From DATAPD01 sp036265385 (GTDB taxonomy: Bacteria; Acidobacteriota; Terriglobia; Terriglobales; Acidobacteriaceae), in contig DATAPD010000030.1 of assembly GCA_036265385.1 (NCBI GenBank), forward strand, positions 1 through 10,284: a stretch of DNA of 10,284 bases, read 5' to 3'. Each line of letters begins with the position of its first letter. The first letter of the stretch is position 1. Of this stretch, positions 1 to 7,628 are shown one piece after another. The position numbers and the translations under genes are program-made. The notes under the pieces were generated by a model that worked only from the letters and a program-made list of their open reading frames with translations, made no database searches and was not told where the DNA came from.

Positions 1-459
1 AACCCGCATCAACCACCTCTGAATCGTATTGACTCCGTCATTTTCCAGGATGGAGGCAACGCTCTCCTTCTGTGGCTTCGTAAGAGGCTTTCGTTGCTGC
101 ATTCTCTTGCGTATCAAATTGCCGAGTTGATTCACCTCGAACGGTTTGACTAATACTTCATCGGCCTGCAGAAGAATAGCGGCCATGGCTTCTTGCACAT
201 CAGGAAAACCGCTTACCACCAGGGTCAGTGCCTCAGGTTGAGAGTGACGCATGGCACTTACCAGGGTGAAACCATCCCCCGCATCCGGCATGTGCAGATC
301 GGTGAGGAGAACGTCAAAGTGCTGCGCGACAATTTGAGTAAGAGCTTCGGTGACATTCGCCGCTGCAACCACATCAAACTCATTCCGCTCTAATGAGAGT
401 TGCATCATGCGAAGAACAGCATCGTTGTCATCGACCAGAAGTATCTTGGGTCGAGTCAT
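1..459 (-). CDS. Response regulator receiver protein, 3' end cut by window edge
   Basis: The frame runs open from an ATG at 459 to base 1 (153 residues, no stop in the window). The first ~110 residues form a CheY-like receiver domain: the acidic pair D10-D11 in the motif ILLVDDN, the phospho-acceptor D54 in LLTDLHMPD, S83 in VVSG, and K105-P106 in VLVKPF. After a linker, residues from about 125 (ending VASILENDGV then IQRWLMRV) resemble the start of an RsbRD_N-type helical sensor/output domain, but too little is present to be sure. A GGTGGAG Shine-Dalgarno sits about 7 bases before the ATG. It is therefore probably a two-component output protein whose partner kinase is not visible here. The receiver assignment is strong; the C-terminal assignment is tentative. 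Confidence 0.9.
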   Translation of the reverse strand, partial: MTRPKILLVDDNDAVLRMMQLSLERNEFDVVAAANVTEALTQIVAQHFDVLLTDLHMPDAGDGFTLVSAMRHSQPEALTLVVSGFPDVQEAMAAILLQADEVLVKPFEVNQLGNLIRKRMQQRKPLTKPQKESVASILENDGVNTIQRWLMRV

Positions 460-704
460 GTGGAACTCCACCTCACCATGTCACGGGCCGGGCAGAAAAT
501 ATGGGTAGGGCGCTCAGTCGAGTTTACTCCTTTGCGGGTTGGCTGCTTGACCTCGGTGATGATGATCTCGCTTTCCGAAGAACAAAAACGGTCAATCTTG
601 CACACTTACGCGGATGGGGTGAAACATCGCCATTACACTCATTGACGCCAAATGTAAGCGGCCAATGCTCATTCCAAAAGCCGTTTCCATTGTGCTCCAA
701 GGTG

Positions 705-1709
705 TTACTTCGCCGCAGATTTAGAGTTCCTGCGTCCCATACCTGCAATCACATCATCCATTAGGAAATCGACTTCGTTGAAGTAGCCGAAGATGTTTGT
801 GAAACCAAGGAAGATCTCGCCAGTCGCCGAATTGTAAGCCATCAGGGTGTTCACTCCTCCCCGGCCGTCACCTTCTTTATAGATGAGAACGCCGTATGAC
901 TTATGAATGGCCTGCAGGGCCCAAATGCGCTTCTTGCCCACCGGTTCCGCATTCATGCCTTGTCTAACTGACATCAGAAAGGCCTGACTCCTATTGCCGA
1001 GCAGTTTTTCCGCGAAATACGCTGAGGCAAACTTCAGCAAGTTGGAAGCATTGTCACCAATCCAGCGGCTGCATCAATGCGTTCAGCAGCATAAGAGTTG
1101 TGTTGAGCAGTTGGCCTTCAGATCGCTTTTCGCTTACCACAGGCTTGAACATGGGATTGACCTCGATGGCGTAACATAATTCATCCGTAGCGAGAAGGTA
1201 GCCTTGGAGGGTGCACCACGAAGGGTCTGCGTTCTTGCCAAGAACGGGGCCGATTATCGTCGTGAGGTATTCCATATCGTTATTCGTGGGGTAAATGCCG
1301 CTCGAATGGTCGAGGAGTTGCGATACCGTGATCCGTGCCGCGTTCGGAATCTTTGCGACTGCCTCGCCCAGATATTCCTTCAATGTTGTGTTGAACGAAA
1401 GCTTGCGGTCGTCAATCAGGCTTAAGACTGCGACGGCGGTCAGTGTCTTGTTGACACTTGCCATGTGGAAGGCATCATCGACCCGCATCGGGACGTGATG
1501 CTCGAGGTCAGAGTATCCTGCTGCGGCCGAGTCGATACTGCCGTCTGCTGACTGAATCATCATGGCTATGCCGGGGTAGCCTCGCTCTATCCCTTTCTGG
1601 AGCAGCGATCTCAGGGGCATGCTGTCAACCTCTGTGCAATATGAAAAGGCTACGATAAAAGAACTGAAGAGAACTACTGAGGTTGAGAACGGGTCAACTT
1701 TTCAGTCAT
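705..1709 (-). pseudogene. Serine beta-lactamase-family hydrolase, broken by frameshifts and a probable internal deletion
   Basis: An N-terminal fragment (1054-1620) carries the class C beta-lactamase/PBP-like fold start, with the nucleophile motif S-V-N-K at residues 55-58 and the following LSLIDDRKL and QLLDHSSGI segments. A C-terminal fragment (705-1040) in another frame carries LLKFASAYFAEK and NTLMAYNSATGE, typical of the end of the same family. Between them, about 1052-1105, a third frame reads AERIDAAAGLVT, the expected link just before LLKFA. At least two frame changes are therefore needed to join the pieces. The usual middle part with the Tyr-x-Asn motif is missing or scrambled, suggesting an internal deletion. 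The original start was probably the ATG at 1709 (Shine-Dalgarno AAGGAA): the frame entering the ATG at 1620 is preceded by a signal-peptide-like hydrophobic run (VVLFSSFIVAFSYC) that lacks its own start, implying another shift. It was probably an exported serine hydrolase or esterase, now inactive. Confidence 0.8.
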
Positions 1710-1746
1710 ATCGATTCCTTGTCCACAAAACTGCCATCTTGTCCCC

Positions 1747-1775
1747 TATATAAGAGATGTGGCTGCCGTTCCCAA
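1747..1775 (-). promoter_or_regulatory. Sigma70-like promoter for the broken serine hydrolase
   Basis: On the minus strand a TTGGGA -35 box (1770-1775) and a TATATA -10 box (1747-1752) are separated by exactly 17 bases. Transcription would begin near 1740, about 30 bases before the ATG at 1709 that has an AAGGAA Shine-Dalgarno. The spacing and match to consensus (4 of 6 in each box) are seen directly; activity is inferred. Confidence 0.45.
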
Positions 1776-1823
1776 AAAAGTTTGGATTTTCTTGCTTGCC
1801 TAATTGTTGCACAATCGCGGTTA

Positions 1824-2568
1824 CTAGGAGGTGGCAATTTGCCGCAGAGTTGGCATGTCTATGATCGTTAGGGTTGCGCCCATTCCCTGTAGGATGTGTC
1901 GTTCCTTAAAATCTGTGAGCAATCTTGTCACTGTCTCACGTGAGGTTCCAATCATCTGAGCAATCTCCTCGTGAGTCAGTGACATATTCATTCGCCCATT
2001 TTTCAAAGCTGCGCCGTACTTGGAGTTCCATTCCAGCAACAGCTTAGCTAACCGTTCACCAGCGGAATGCGACAGACCCAGCGAGCGCAATTCTTGACAA
2101 GTGCTGTTGTATTTCTTGCTGAGTTGTTCAGCGACTTTGTAACAAACTTCAACGTGCAGCTTCAAAAAGCGCAGAAAATCATCTCGCTTCACGAAGTTCA
2201 CCTGGCAAGTATCCATTGTCTCAGCACTCAGTTCATAGGGTTTGCCGGCAACCGTTGCACTAAGACCCAGCACCTCACCTGGTTCAGCAAGCTTCAAAAT
2301 AAGAGTCTTACCATCATTAGCACTCAAGGAGAGCTTTACCCGTCCTTTGCACAAAACAAAAACTCCGCGGGGTGCTTGCCCTTCCAGGAATAAAGCGGGG
2401 TGCTTGCCCTTCCAGGAATAAAATTGACCCTTCAGGGTAGGCGATTGGAGACTTGATGTGTTCGAACGTCTGCAGAGCCAAAGGCGGCAGATCACAAAAG
2501 ATATGCTCGGACCGCATTTTGCAGGTTAAACAGTTTTCTATGATGTCGAATCCGTATGGTGAATGCAC
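1824..2568 (-). pseudogene. Crp/Fnr-family transcriptional regulator, frameshifted by a 28-bp tandem duplication
   Basis: The gene starts at a GTG (2568) with an AGGGGGT Shine-Dalgarno and changes frame at the duplication 2367-2422. Removing one 28-bp copy leaves 717 bases, exactly 239 codons, giving an intact 238-residue protein. That protein has cysteines C13, C16 and C25 near the N-terminus, a cyclic-nucleotide-binding-type beta barrel (about 30-125), a long dimer helix, and a winged helix-turn-helix (about 187-214). C112 lies where E. coli FNR has its fourth iron-sulfur ligand, so an oxygen- or NO-sensing cluster is possible. The recognition helix SRETVTRLL keeps the R-E-x-x-x-R pattern of CRP, which reads TGTGA. 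As written, translation from 2568 passes into a wrong frame and ends at 2317; the downstream piece opens only from a weak GTG at 2495 that lacks the correct N-terminus. It may be a dead gene, a reversible slippage variant, or an assembly artefact. Confidence 0.88.
2367..2422. repeat. Perfect 28-bp tandem duplication inside the Crp/Fnr gene
   Basis: Bases 2367-2394 and 2395-2422 are identical (beginning gcggggtgcttg and ending ggaataaa) and abut directly. Because 28 is not a multiple of three, the second copy shifts the reading frame in the sensor domain of the regulator, at FLEGQAPR. The flanking bases differ, so this is exactly two full copies. Confidence 0.97.
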
Positions 2569-3084
2569 GAAACACCCCCTGTGATTCCATTAGCGGCCCA
2601 GGGCACTTGTTATCGGATTATTCGTCGGGCTTACCTAGACTGACCGGACCGATGTGAGGGATATCACGTCCCTAGTGTCCGCTCGCTCTTCACTCTGAGC
2701 TGTGACCCACCGCACATCTGTTAGTGACGTGATGGGCGGTACAAAGAGAAACTTGAACCAAATAGGCCCACACTACAGTCAAGAGTTCGCACTCCGGATA
2801 AACAACCCACCAATATCGGGTCTGTCGGAGGTTCCTCCTATTTCAGCACTGCGGATTTGCTCATTGCGGAAGCGCCGTCCCCTACGACCGTGCCTTTTGT
2901 GGGTTTGGCTACACCGCCGCTTAAAATCGCCGACCCTATTCCAATGGTTCCGTCCTTGAAGAGCACTTTGCCTAACACACATGGTTCACGACTGCGAGCG
3001 CCTTCAGCTCGCCAGATGTCTGGAGGCCGTTTCGGTTCTGCTCACGTTGCGAAGTACCCGCTCGCCTCTTCGTGGGGACAGAGC
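2569..3084. other. 516-bp stretch without a convincing gene
   Basis: Apart from the CRP-like palindrome at 2653-2668, no supported gene is seen. The short open frames here lack Shine-Dalgarno sequences and family-like composition. One minus-strand stretch, 2838-2978, reads as a protein-like Gly/Val/Lys-rich segment (for example GKVLFKDGTIGIGSA) ending in TAG. It has no credible start and is closed upstream by a TGA, so it could be the tail of a decayed gene. Confidence 0.5.
2653..2668. promoter_or_regulatory. CRP-like operator, TGTGA-N6-TCACG
   Basis: The sequence TGTGAGGGATATCACG is a near-perfect match to the CRP consensus TGTGA-N6-TCACA. With flanks, the arms GATGTGA and TCACGTC pair at 6 of 7 positions. 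The site is 85-100 bases upstream of the GTG start of the Crp/Fnr gene, whose recognition helix is of the CRP type, so autoregulation is a reasonable inference. Confidence 0.55.
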
Positions 3085-3822
3085 CTATCTTGTCCGCGGG
3101 TGCACCGCTTGACGTGTAGCCTCTAGGGTATTAAGCAGCGACTCTTCCGGAAGCTTTTGGATGATCGGTTCAATGGCCCATCCGAGCCCAAACGGCACGT
3201 CACGCGTTAGCGATATGGCTCGGCACTCAAGTATTACACCCGCATCACGCTCTTCGAATCGCCAATAGGAATACAAGCGCCAGAGGAATCCATAACCGGT
3301 ATCAGGCCGCAAGACTCGTTCGTCCCGGCTTCCGGCATTCTCCACTTCTGCAATTCTCGTTGTACAGGAGCGGCACACCCAGCGCCTCCGGTCCACGAGC
3401 TGATAATGCACCTCATGAACAGTATCGAGGACAACAGTGATCATTTTTTGCTTTAAGAGTCGCAGATATATCTGGAAATCGTTGTTATGCCGGCTGGCGA
3501 GCTTTGACTCAATCACTTCGGGTTTGTAGATTTTCTTGTAGTCATCGTAATCCTGAATCACCGCAAATATTTCCTGGATTGTTGACTCAGGAATGAACGC
3601 AGCAGCAATCCAGTCGTGGATCAAACCGCTCGCCACCTTGGCTGGCCCTTTGCCAGCCCAGAATCGTGCCATGATCTGCCCTTCACGGACATGCTTGGCT
3701 CGTTCCGAGTTGAGGTCAGACCAAAGGAATGGCGCGTGCTCGTGTGGCTCCTGGTCCGCCTCCGCTTCAGCTCGACGGATGTAAGCATCAAATGATTGAA
3801 TCGTTCTCTGGTTCAGCTGCAT
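3085..3822 (-). CDS. START/SRPBCC-like hypothetical protein
   Basis: This 245-residue protein is of unknown function. Its C-terminal half (about 80-240) resembles a lipid/ligand-binding START-like fold: it contains IQDYDDYKKIYKPEVIESKL, then YGFLWRLYSYWRFEERDAG, then CRAISLTRDVPFGLGW and a terminal helix ending in LLNTLEATRQAV. The arrangement DYDxYKxxYKPxVxxSK, GFLWRLxSYWRFEERDxGV and AISLTRDxP looks like a hypothetical-protein family I associate with Acidobacteria; this is recollection, not a search. Such proteins usually carry a signal peptide, but here the ATG at 3822 follows an in-frame TAA four codons upstream and no clear Shine-Dalgarno is visible, so the N-terminus may be shortened or mutated. 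The two cysteines in VCRSC are not an obvious metal site. It stands alone, with no operon partner closer than the miniprotein ending at 3938. Confidence 0.7.
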   Translation of the reverse strand: MQLNQRTIQSFDAYIRRAEAEADQEPHEHAPFLWSDLNSERAKHVREGQIMARFWAGKGPAKVASGLIHDWIAAAFIPESTIQEIFAVIQDYDDYKKIYKPEVIESKLASRHNNDFQIYLRLLKQKMITVVLDTVHEVHYQLVDRRRWVCRSCTTRIAEVENAGSRDERVLRPDTGYGFLWRLYSYWRFEERDAGVILECRAISLTRDVPFGLGWAIEPIIQKLPEESLLNTLEATRQAVHPRTR

Positions 3823-3937
3823 AGGGTTTGCAGTTTAGCCATAGCCTCCAGCCCTTCGAATCCTAACACTACTATTAAGCGGCAGAATCTACCCACTAAA
3901 CCATGATTGGAAGACGTCTCGAGTGTGATGCCGCCAG

Positions 3938-4021
3938 TTATCCCCTTTTCATAAAAAAACGAGCTGCCACGAAGATTACAACCACTATTATTACGATCTC
4001 CACGACATGCTGAACGGTCAT
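3938..4021 (-). CDS. Small single-pass membrane protein, 27 residues
   Basis: An ATG at 4021 with a GGAAGG Shine-Dalgarno 7 bases upstream opens a 27-residue frame ending in TAA. After a short polar start (MTVQHVVE) comes an uninterrupted hydrophobic run (IVIIVVVIFVAA), then RFF and the basic tail MKRG: a textbook single membrane helix with positive charges at the C-terminus. It lies 43 bases downstream of the GH130 stop on the same strand and could be the last cistron of that operon. I do not recognise a family. Size and topology are like small regulatory or accessory membrane proteins such as KdpF or CydX, but no such complex is encoded nearby. Confidence 0.5.
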   Translation of the reverse strand: MTVQHVVEIVIIVVVIFVAARFFMKRG

Positions 4022-4036
4022 CTCGTAGCCTTCCGA

Positions 4037-4060
4037 CGTCGGCTAATTGTCTCGCCGACG
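4037..4060. repeat. Hairpin between GH130 gene and membrane miniprotein
   Basis: CGTCGGC (4037-4043) pairs perfectly with GCCGACG (4054-4060) around a 10-base loop. It lies just after the GH130 stop codon. No T-run follows on the minus strand, so it is not a classical terminator; it could stabilise or process the operon message. Confidence 0.35.
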
Positions 4061-4064
4061 AGTT

Positions 4065-5072
4065 TCATAAATCCTGCGCCCGCTGGCGGCGTTCGGAACT
4101 TCCGTGGGCATCGAGCCACTCGAGTAGGGAGCGAACGCTGGCACGGGCTAGGGCAATCGCACAATCCGCCGCACCGTAGTAAATGTTGAGCGTGTCCCCA
4201 TCGGCGTCGAGGGTATATCCGCACGGGAATACGACGTCATCCACGTCGCCGTGACGCTCGTACTCCTCCTCGGGCCCGAAGATCCACGAATCTCCGCGCA
4301 GCAAGCATTTTTCCGGATTCTCAAGATCGAAAAGAGCCAAGCCCAGTCGGTACAAACAGCCCGAAGGCGTGTGACGCACTCCGTGGTAGAACACCAGCCA
4401 TCCGCGGGAAGTTTCGACGGGCGGTGGTGATAACCCAATTTTGTTGGCATCCCACCACGCGCCGCGCCGGGCTTCCAGCATGAGCCTGTGCCTGCCCCAA
4501 TAACGCAGGTCAGGGGAGTACGAAATCCACATGTGGGAACCGAGCGTCGTCATGGGACGATGTATCAGCGCCCAGTATCCGTCGATTCTTCGCGGCAGAA
4601 GTGCGGAGTCTTTGTCGTCCGGCGGCATAATCACGCCGTAGCGCTCGAAGGTGCGAAAGTCTTTGGTCAGGGCCAGCGACACTCCGGGGCCACCCCGCGA
4701 ATAGGACGTGTACGTGACCACGTAGTGCTGCAATTCGGGGACAAACGTGATGCGTGGGTCTTCAATGCCCCAGATCTCCTCCGGGTAGTGCTTCGGGTCG
4801 GACATCAACGTGGGTTCACTATCGATTTGCCATCCGTCGACACCGTTGCGCGAGCGTGCCGCGCAAAGATGCGACAGCCCACGGCGATCCTCCGCGCGGC
4901 AGAGTAGCAGCGTCGTGCCATCCGGCAGGAGCGTTGCGCCGGCATTGAAGACGCTGTTAATCGGATACGGCCAGTCCTTACTCGTCAGAATCGGGTTCGC
5001 TGGATGGCGAAGAAGCGACGGCTCAAAACGAGTGCCCAGAAGGCTCACTCGCTTTTCTACGGGCACTGTCAT
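4065..5072 (-). CDS. GH130-family glycosidase / beta-mannoside phosphorylase-like
   Basis: This 335-residue protein fits glycoside hydrolase family 130, the five-bladed beta-propeller enzymes that cleave beta-mannosides, mostly by phosphorolysis to mannose-1-phosphate. Family landmarks in order are FNAG (42-45), CRAEDRRG (58-65), WGIEDPRI (101-108) with the likely catalytic acid D105, the basic/His cluster LLPRR and HRP (158-173), KIGLSPPP (211-218), FYHG (228-231), VFPCG (281-285) and YYGAAD (298-303). The length is normal for the family. No signal peptide is seen, so it probably acts in the cytoplasm. Its ATG overlaps the glycosyltransferase stop (ATGA), so the two are translationally coupled. 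The exact linkage (beta-1,2- or beta-1,4-mannoside, phosphorylase or hydrolase) cannot be decided from motifs alone. Confidence 0.9.
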   Translation of the reverse strand: MTVPVEKRVSLLGTRFEPSLLRHPANPILTSKDWPYPINSVFNAGATLLPDGTTLLLCRAEDRRGLSHLCAARSRNGVDGWQIDSEPTLMSDPKHYPEEIWGIEDPRITFVPELQHYVVTYTSYSRGGPGVSLALTKDFRTFERYGVIMPPDDKDSALLPRRIDGYWALIHRPMTTLGSHMWISYSPDLRYWGRHRLMLEARRGAWWDANKIGLSPPPVETSRGWLVFYHGVRHTPSGCLYRLGLALFDLENPEKCLLRGDSWIFGPEEEYERHGDVDDVVFPCGYTLDADGDTLNIYYGAADCAIALARASVRSLLEWLDAHGSSERRQRAQDL

Positions 5073-7453
5073 GAAAAGATTTCCTTTTGTTGGGGCTTTT
5101 GCAGCGAGCGCATTTCGAGGAGTGCCATGAGGAACGATAGCGTTGATTCTGCACCCTGGTTCTCATTGGCGCGGTCGGGATGAAGGCCGTCCCGGCAGCC
5201 GCCCGTTCCGGAGTCATACAGAGGCAATTGCAGATCATTGTCGCCGAGGAACCAGTTGAAAGCCGACCAAGCTTCGTCGCGCCAGCGGCTGTCACTCGTT
5301 ACGCGGTACGCTTGCAAACAAGCAGAGACCGCGCCCGCTGCTTCGAGCGGCTGTTGATCGAATCGAGCCTTATCGCCGTCCTGGCGATAGAAGCCTTGCG
5401 AGCCGATTGGAACAAAGTGGCCGTTGATTTCGTAGTGCTGAGCTTTCGACAGCCAATCGAGCGATTCAAGGCCCGCGGAAACCATCCGGTCATCCGAGCA
5501 GGCTGAACCTACTAGCAGGAGGGCTTGAGGCAACCTCGCATTGCCATATGCGAGGACATTCTCGAACCACTTCCACTCCGGACGCCGGATTGACTCATAC
5601 ATTTCGAGGAGCCGCTGACCGAGGACGGATCTTACTCTCTGCGCATCCCGATCCCCTGGATAAGAAGTGAGGTACTCCTGAATACCGAGCAGAGTATAGG
5701 CCCAAGCTCGCGGGCTGCTGAACCCCAAGACTGTAGGCAGTGAAAACTCAAACAACCGACCGGCAGCGCCCCTCATTCCCTCATCTTGCGATCGGCCTAG
5801 AATCGTTCCCAGGCTCCACAGAGCACGTCCGTGACAATCTTCCGATCCCACAGGTTCATACCACCGGCGATCGTACCCGAGGAAGTTCTTGAATCTGCCT
5901 TTTGCGAGATTGAATGCATGCTCCAGGAATGACAGATACAACGCAGGTTTTTCGGAAGGCAAGCCTGTCTCTCTAAGCGGCTCTTTCTCCAAATCTGCGA
6001 GGACGGCAAATATGAGGGCGCGAGCATTGTCGTCCGTGGTGTAGCCCTCTCCGCGGTTCGGGATCGTAAAGATCGCGTGCTGCAGTATTCCAGTGTCGTC
6101 GGTCATCTGATTCAAATGATTCAGCTTCAAGCAGGGCAGCTGATTCAGCGATTTGGGCGTTATCTGTGCTGAGAACTGGACTTTGGGACCCTCCATACGG
6201 TCACTGCGCACGCGCGCAAAACTCTCCATGTAGCCTTGAGCTACTCTCTTCCATACCATTTCACGCGCGAAAAGATAGGCGCGTTTGCGCATCGCGTGAC
6301 GAATCGCAGGCGTGTCCAGCAACTCGATCGTCTTTTTCGCAATAGCATCGGGATTTTGGAATGGAACCAGCGCGCCTCTGCGATCGTCCAACAGCTCGAC
6401 CGCGTGCCAATATGGAGTCGAGATGATCGCTTTGCCCGCACCTAATGCATAGGCCAGCGTTCCGGAAACCACCTGCGCTTCGTGCCGGTACGGCGTGATG
6501 TAAATATCGGCCGCGCCAATGAACTCAACCATCTCCCCGGGACTGACAAAGCGATCGTGGAATATCACCTGCGATTCGACTCCCGCTTCCTTCGCCAAAG
6601 CCTGCAAACTGGCTCGATAGATGTCGCCTTCGCGCCGGAGAATGTGGGGATGGGTCGCTCCTGCGACGATGTAGACGACATTCTTGTGTTTGGACAGAAT
6701 CTGCGGCAGCGCCTGAATTACGTTTTCGATTCCTTTATTCGGCGAGAGTAGTCCGAATGTCAGGAGTACCGCATGCCCTTCCACGCCAAAACGGTCTTTG
6801 TAGAAATTCGGATCTAGGAATGGCAGGTCCGGAACCCCGTGCGGGATCGTGTCGATCTTGCGGCCCGGCACCTTGAAGATTTCCTGCAGGAACTGCGACG
6901 ACAGCTGGCTCATGACAATGAGGCGGTCAGACAGCTCCGCGATTTCTTCCATGACCAGCATTTGGTCAGGATTGGGCTCGCGCAAAACCGTGTGCAGCGT
7001 CGTTACCACCGGCATTTTCAGACCGCGTAAGAGATGTAGGATATGGCTTCCGGCCGGACCGCCGAAGATCCCATACTCGTGTTGCAGGCACACCATGTCG
7101 ATGTTGTTGAAGTTCAGGAACTCGGCGGCCTGCTGATATGACTGCACGTCGTCCTGGGCGAGCGACCATCTCACTCGATCAGGATAGTCGTATCCCGCCT
7201 CAGTGTCGTTGACAGGAAGAGCCAACAATCGGGCTGATCCGCACTCAGTCGATATGGCTCCGCAGAGATCGGTGGTGAAAGTAGCTATCCCGCAATGTCG
7301 CGGAAGATAATTCCCGATCACCGCGATTCGACTGGGCAGCGATGGCTTCGAACGCAAACGAGCGCGATCGACTGCGGCCCCTCCCCGAATCAGCGTACGC
7401 GGAACGACGACCTCTAAGAGAACCTTGGGCAGCACTGTATTTGGTAGCGACAT
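5069..7453 (-). CDS. GT-B glycosyltransferase (GT4-like) fused to a C-terminal helical glycosidase-like domain
   Basis: I choose the ATG at 7453 (794 residues) because it has a GAGGG Shine-Dalgarno; a TTG at 7543 would add 30 unconvincing residues. Residues ~42-420 form a GT-B retaining glycosyltransferase: the N-terminal strand IAVIGNYLPRHCGIATF, the IPHGVPDLPF loop, FGLLSPNKGIENVIQALP at the start of the donor-binding half, and the conserved Glu segment EAQVVSGTLAYALGAGKAI around residue 325. Residues ~440-794 form a second, alpha-helical part with repeated motifs YTTDDNARAL (471-480), DCHGRALWSLG, SPRAWAYTLLG, WFENVLAYGNARLPQALL, QQPLEAAGA and NENQGAEST, suggestive of an alpha/alpha-barrel glycosidase-like domain. 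It is coupled to the GH130 gene by a 4-base overlap. The likely role is cytoplasmic transfer of mannose or a related sugar to build an oligosaccharide; donor and acceptor are unknown. Confidence 0.88.
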   Translation of the reverse strand: MSLPNTVLPKVLLEVVVPRTLIRGGAAVDRARLRSKPSLPSRIAVIGNYLPRHCGIATFTTDLCGAISTECGSARLLALPVNDTEAGYDYPDRVRWSLAQDDVQSYQQAAEFLNFNNIDMVCLQHEYGIFGGPAGSHILHLLRGLKMPVVTTLHTVLREPNPDQMLVMEEIAELSDRLIVMSQLSSQFLQEIFKVPGRKIDTIPHGVPDLPFLDPNFYKDRFGVEGHAVLLTFGLLSPNKGIENVIQALPQILSKHKNVVYIVAGATHPHILRREGDIYRASLQALAKEAGVESQVIFHDRFVSPGEMVEFIGAADIYITPYRHEAQVVSGTLAYALGAGKAIISTPYWHAVELLDDRRGALVPFQNPDAIAKKTIELLDTPAIRHAMRKRAYLFAREMVWKRVAQGYMESFARVRSDRMEGPKVQFSAQITPKSLNQLPCLKLNHLNQMTDDTGILQHAIFTIPNRGEGYTTDDNARALIFAVLADLEKEPLRETGLPSEKPALYLSFLEHAFNLAKGRFKNFLGYDRRWYEPVGSEDCHGRALWSLGTILGRSQDEGMRGAAGRLFEFSLPTVLGFSSPRAWAYTLLGIQEYLTSYPGDRDAQRVRSVLGQRLLEMYESIRRPEWKWFENVLAYGNARLPQALLLVGSACSDDRMVSAGLESLDWLSKAQHYEINGHFVPIGSQGFYRQDGDKARFDQQPLEAAGAVSACLQAYRVTSDSRWRDEAWSAFNWFLGDNDLQLPLYDSGTGGCRDGLHPDRANENQGAESTLSFLMALLEMRSLQKPQQKEIFS

Positions 7454-7628
7454 TGTCCCTCTAGAGCGTGGTGGGAAAGACGACAAAAAAGTTACTCTCC
7501 CCGAATATGAGTAAACGATTGCCCGCGCGTTGAGACCGGACAACTAGTCGCGTCCACTCGCTGCCTGGTCTGCTGTTGCCTTTAGCCGCGGATTCTGGGG
7601 ATTAGTATTTACCGTAGTGGACTTGTGG

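Noticed and set aside
1824..2495. GTG at 2495 as a true start giving an intact 223-residue Crp/Fnr protein
   Set aside because: Its first ~30 residues are an out-of-frame reading of the real N-terminus (cysteine cluster and first barrel strands) produced by the 28-bp duplication.
2702..3126. Open frames on both strands in the 516-bp gap
   Set aside because: No ribosome sites and no family-like composition; only the 2838-2978 reading looked protein-like and it lacks a start.
4488..5130. Several plus-strand open frames opposite the GH130 gene
   Set aside because: They lie antisense to a clear GH130 coding sequence with conserved motifs and have no domain features of their own.
7453..7543. TTG-started 30-residue extension of the glycosyltransferase
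   Set aside because: No ribosome site at the TTG, while the ATG at 7453 has GAGGG at suitable spacing.
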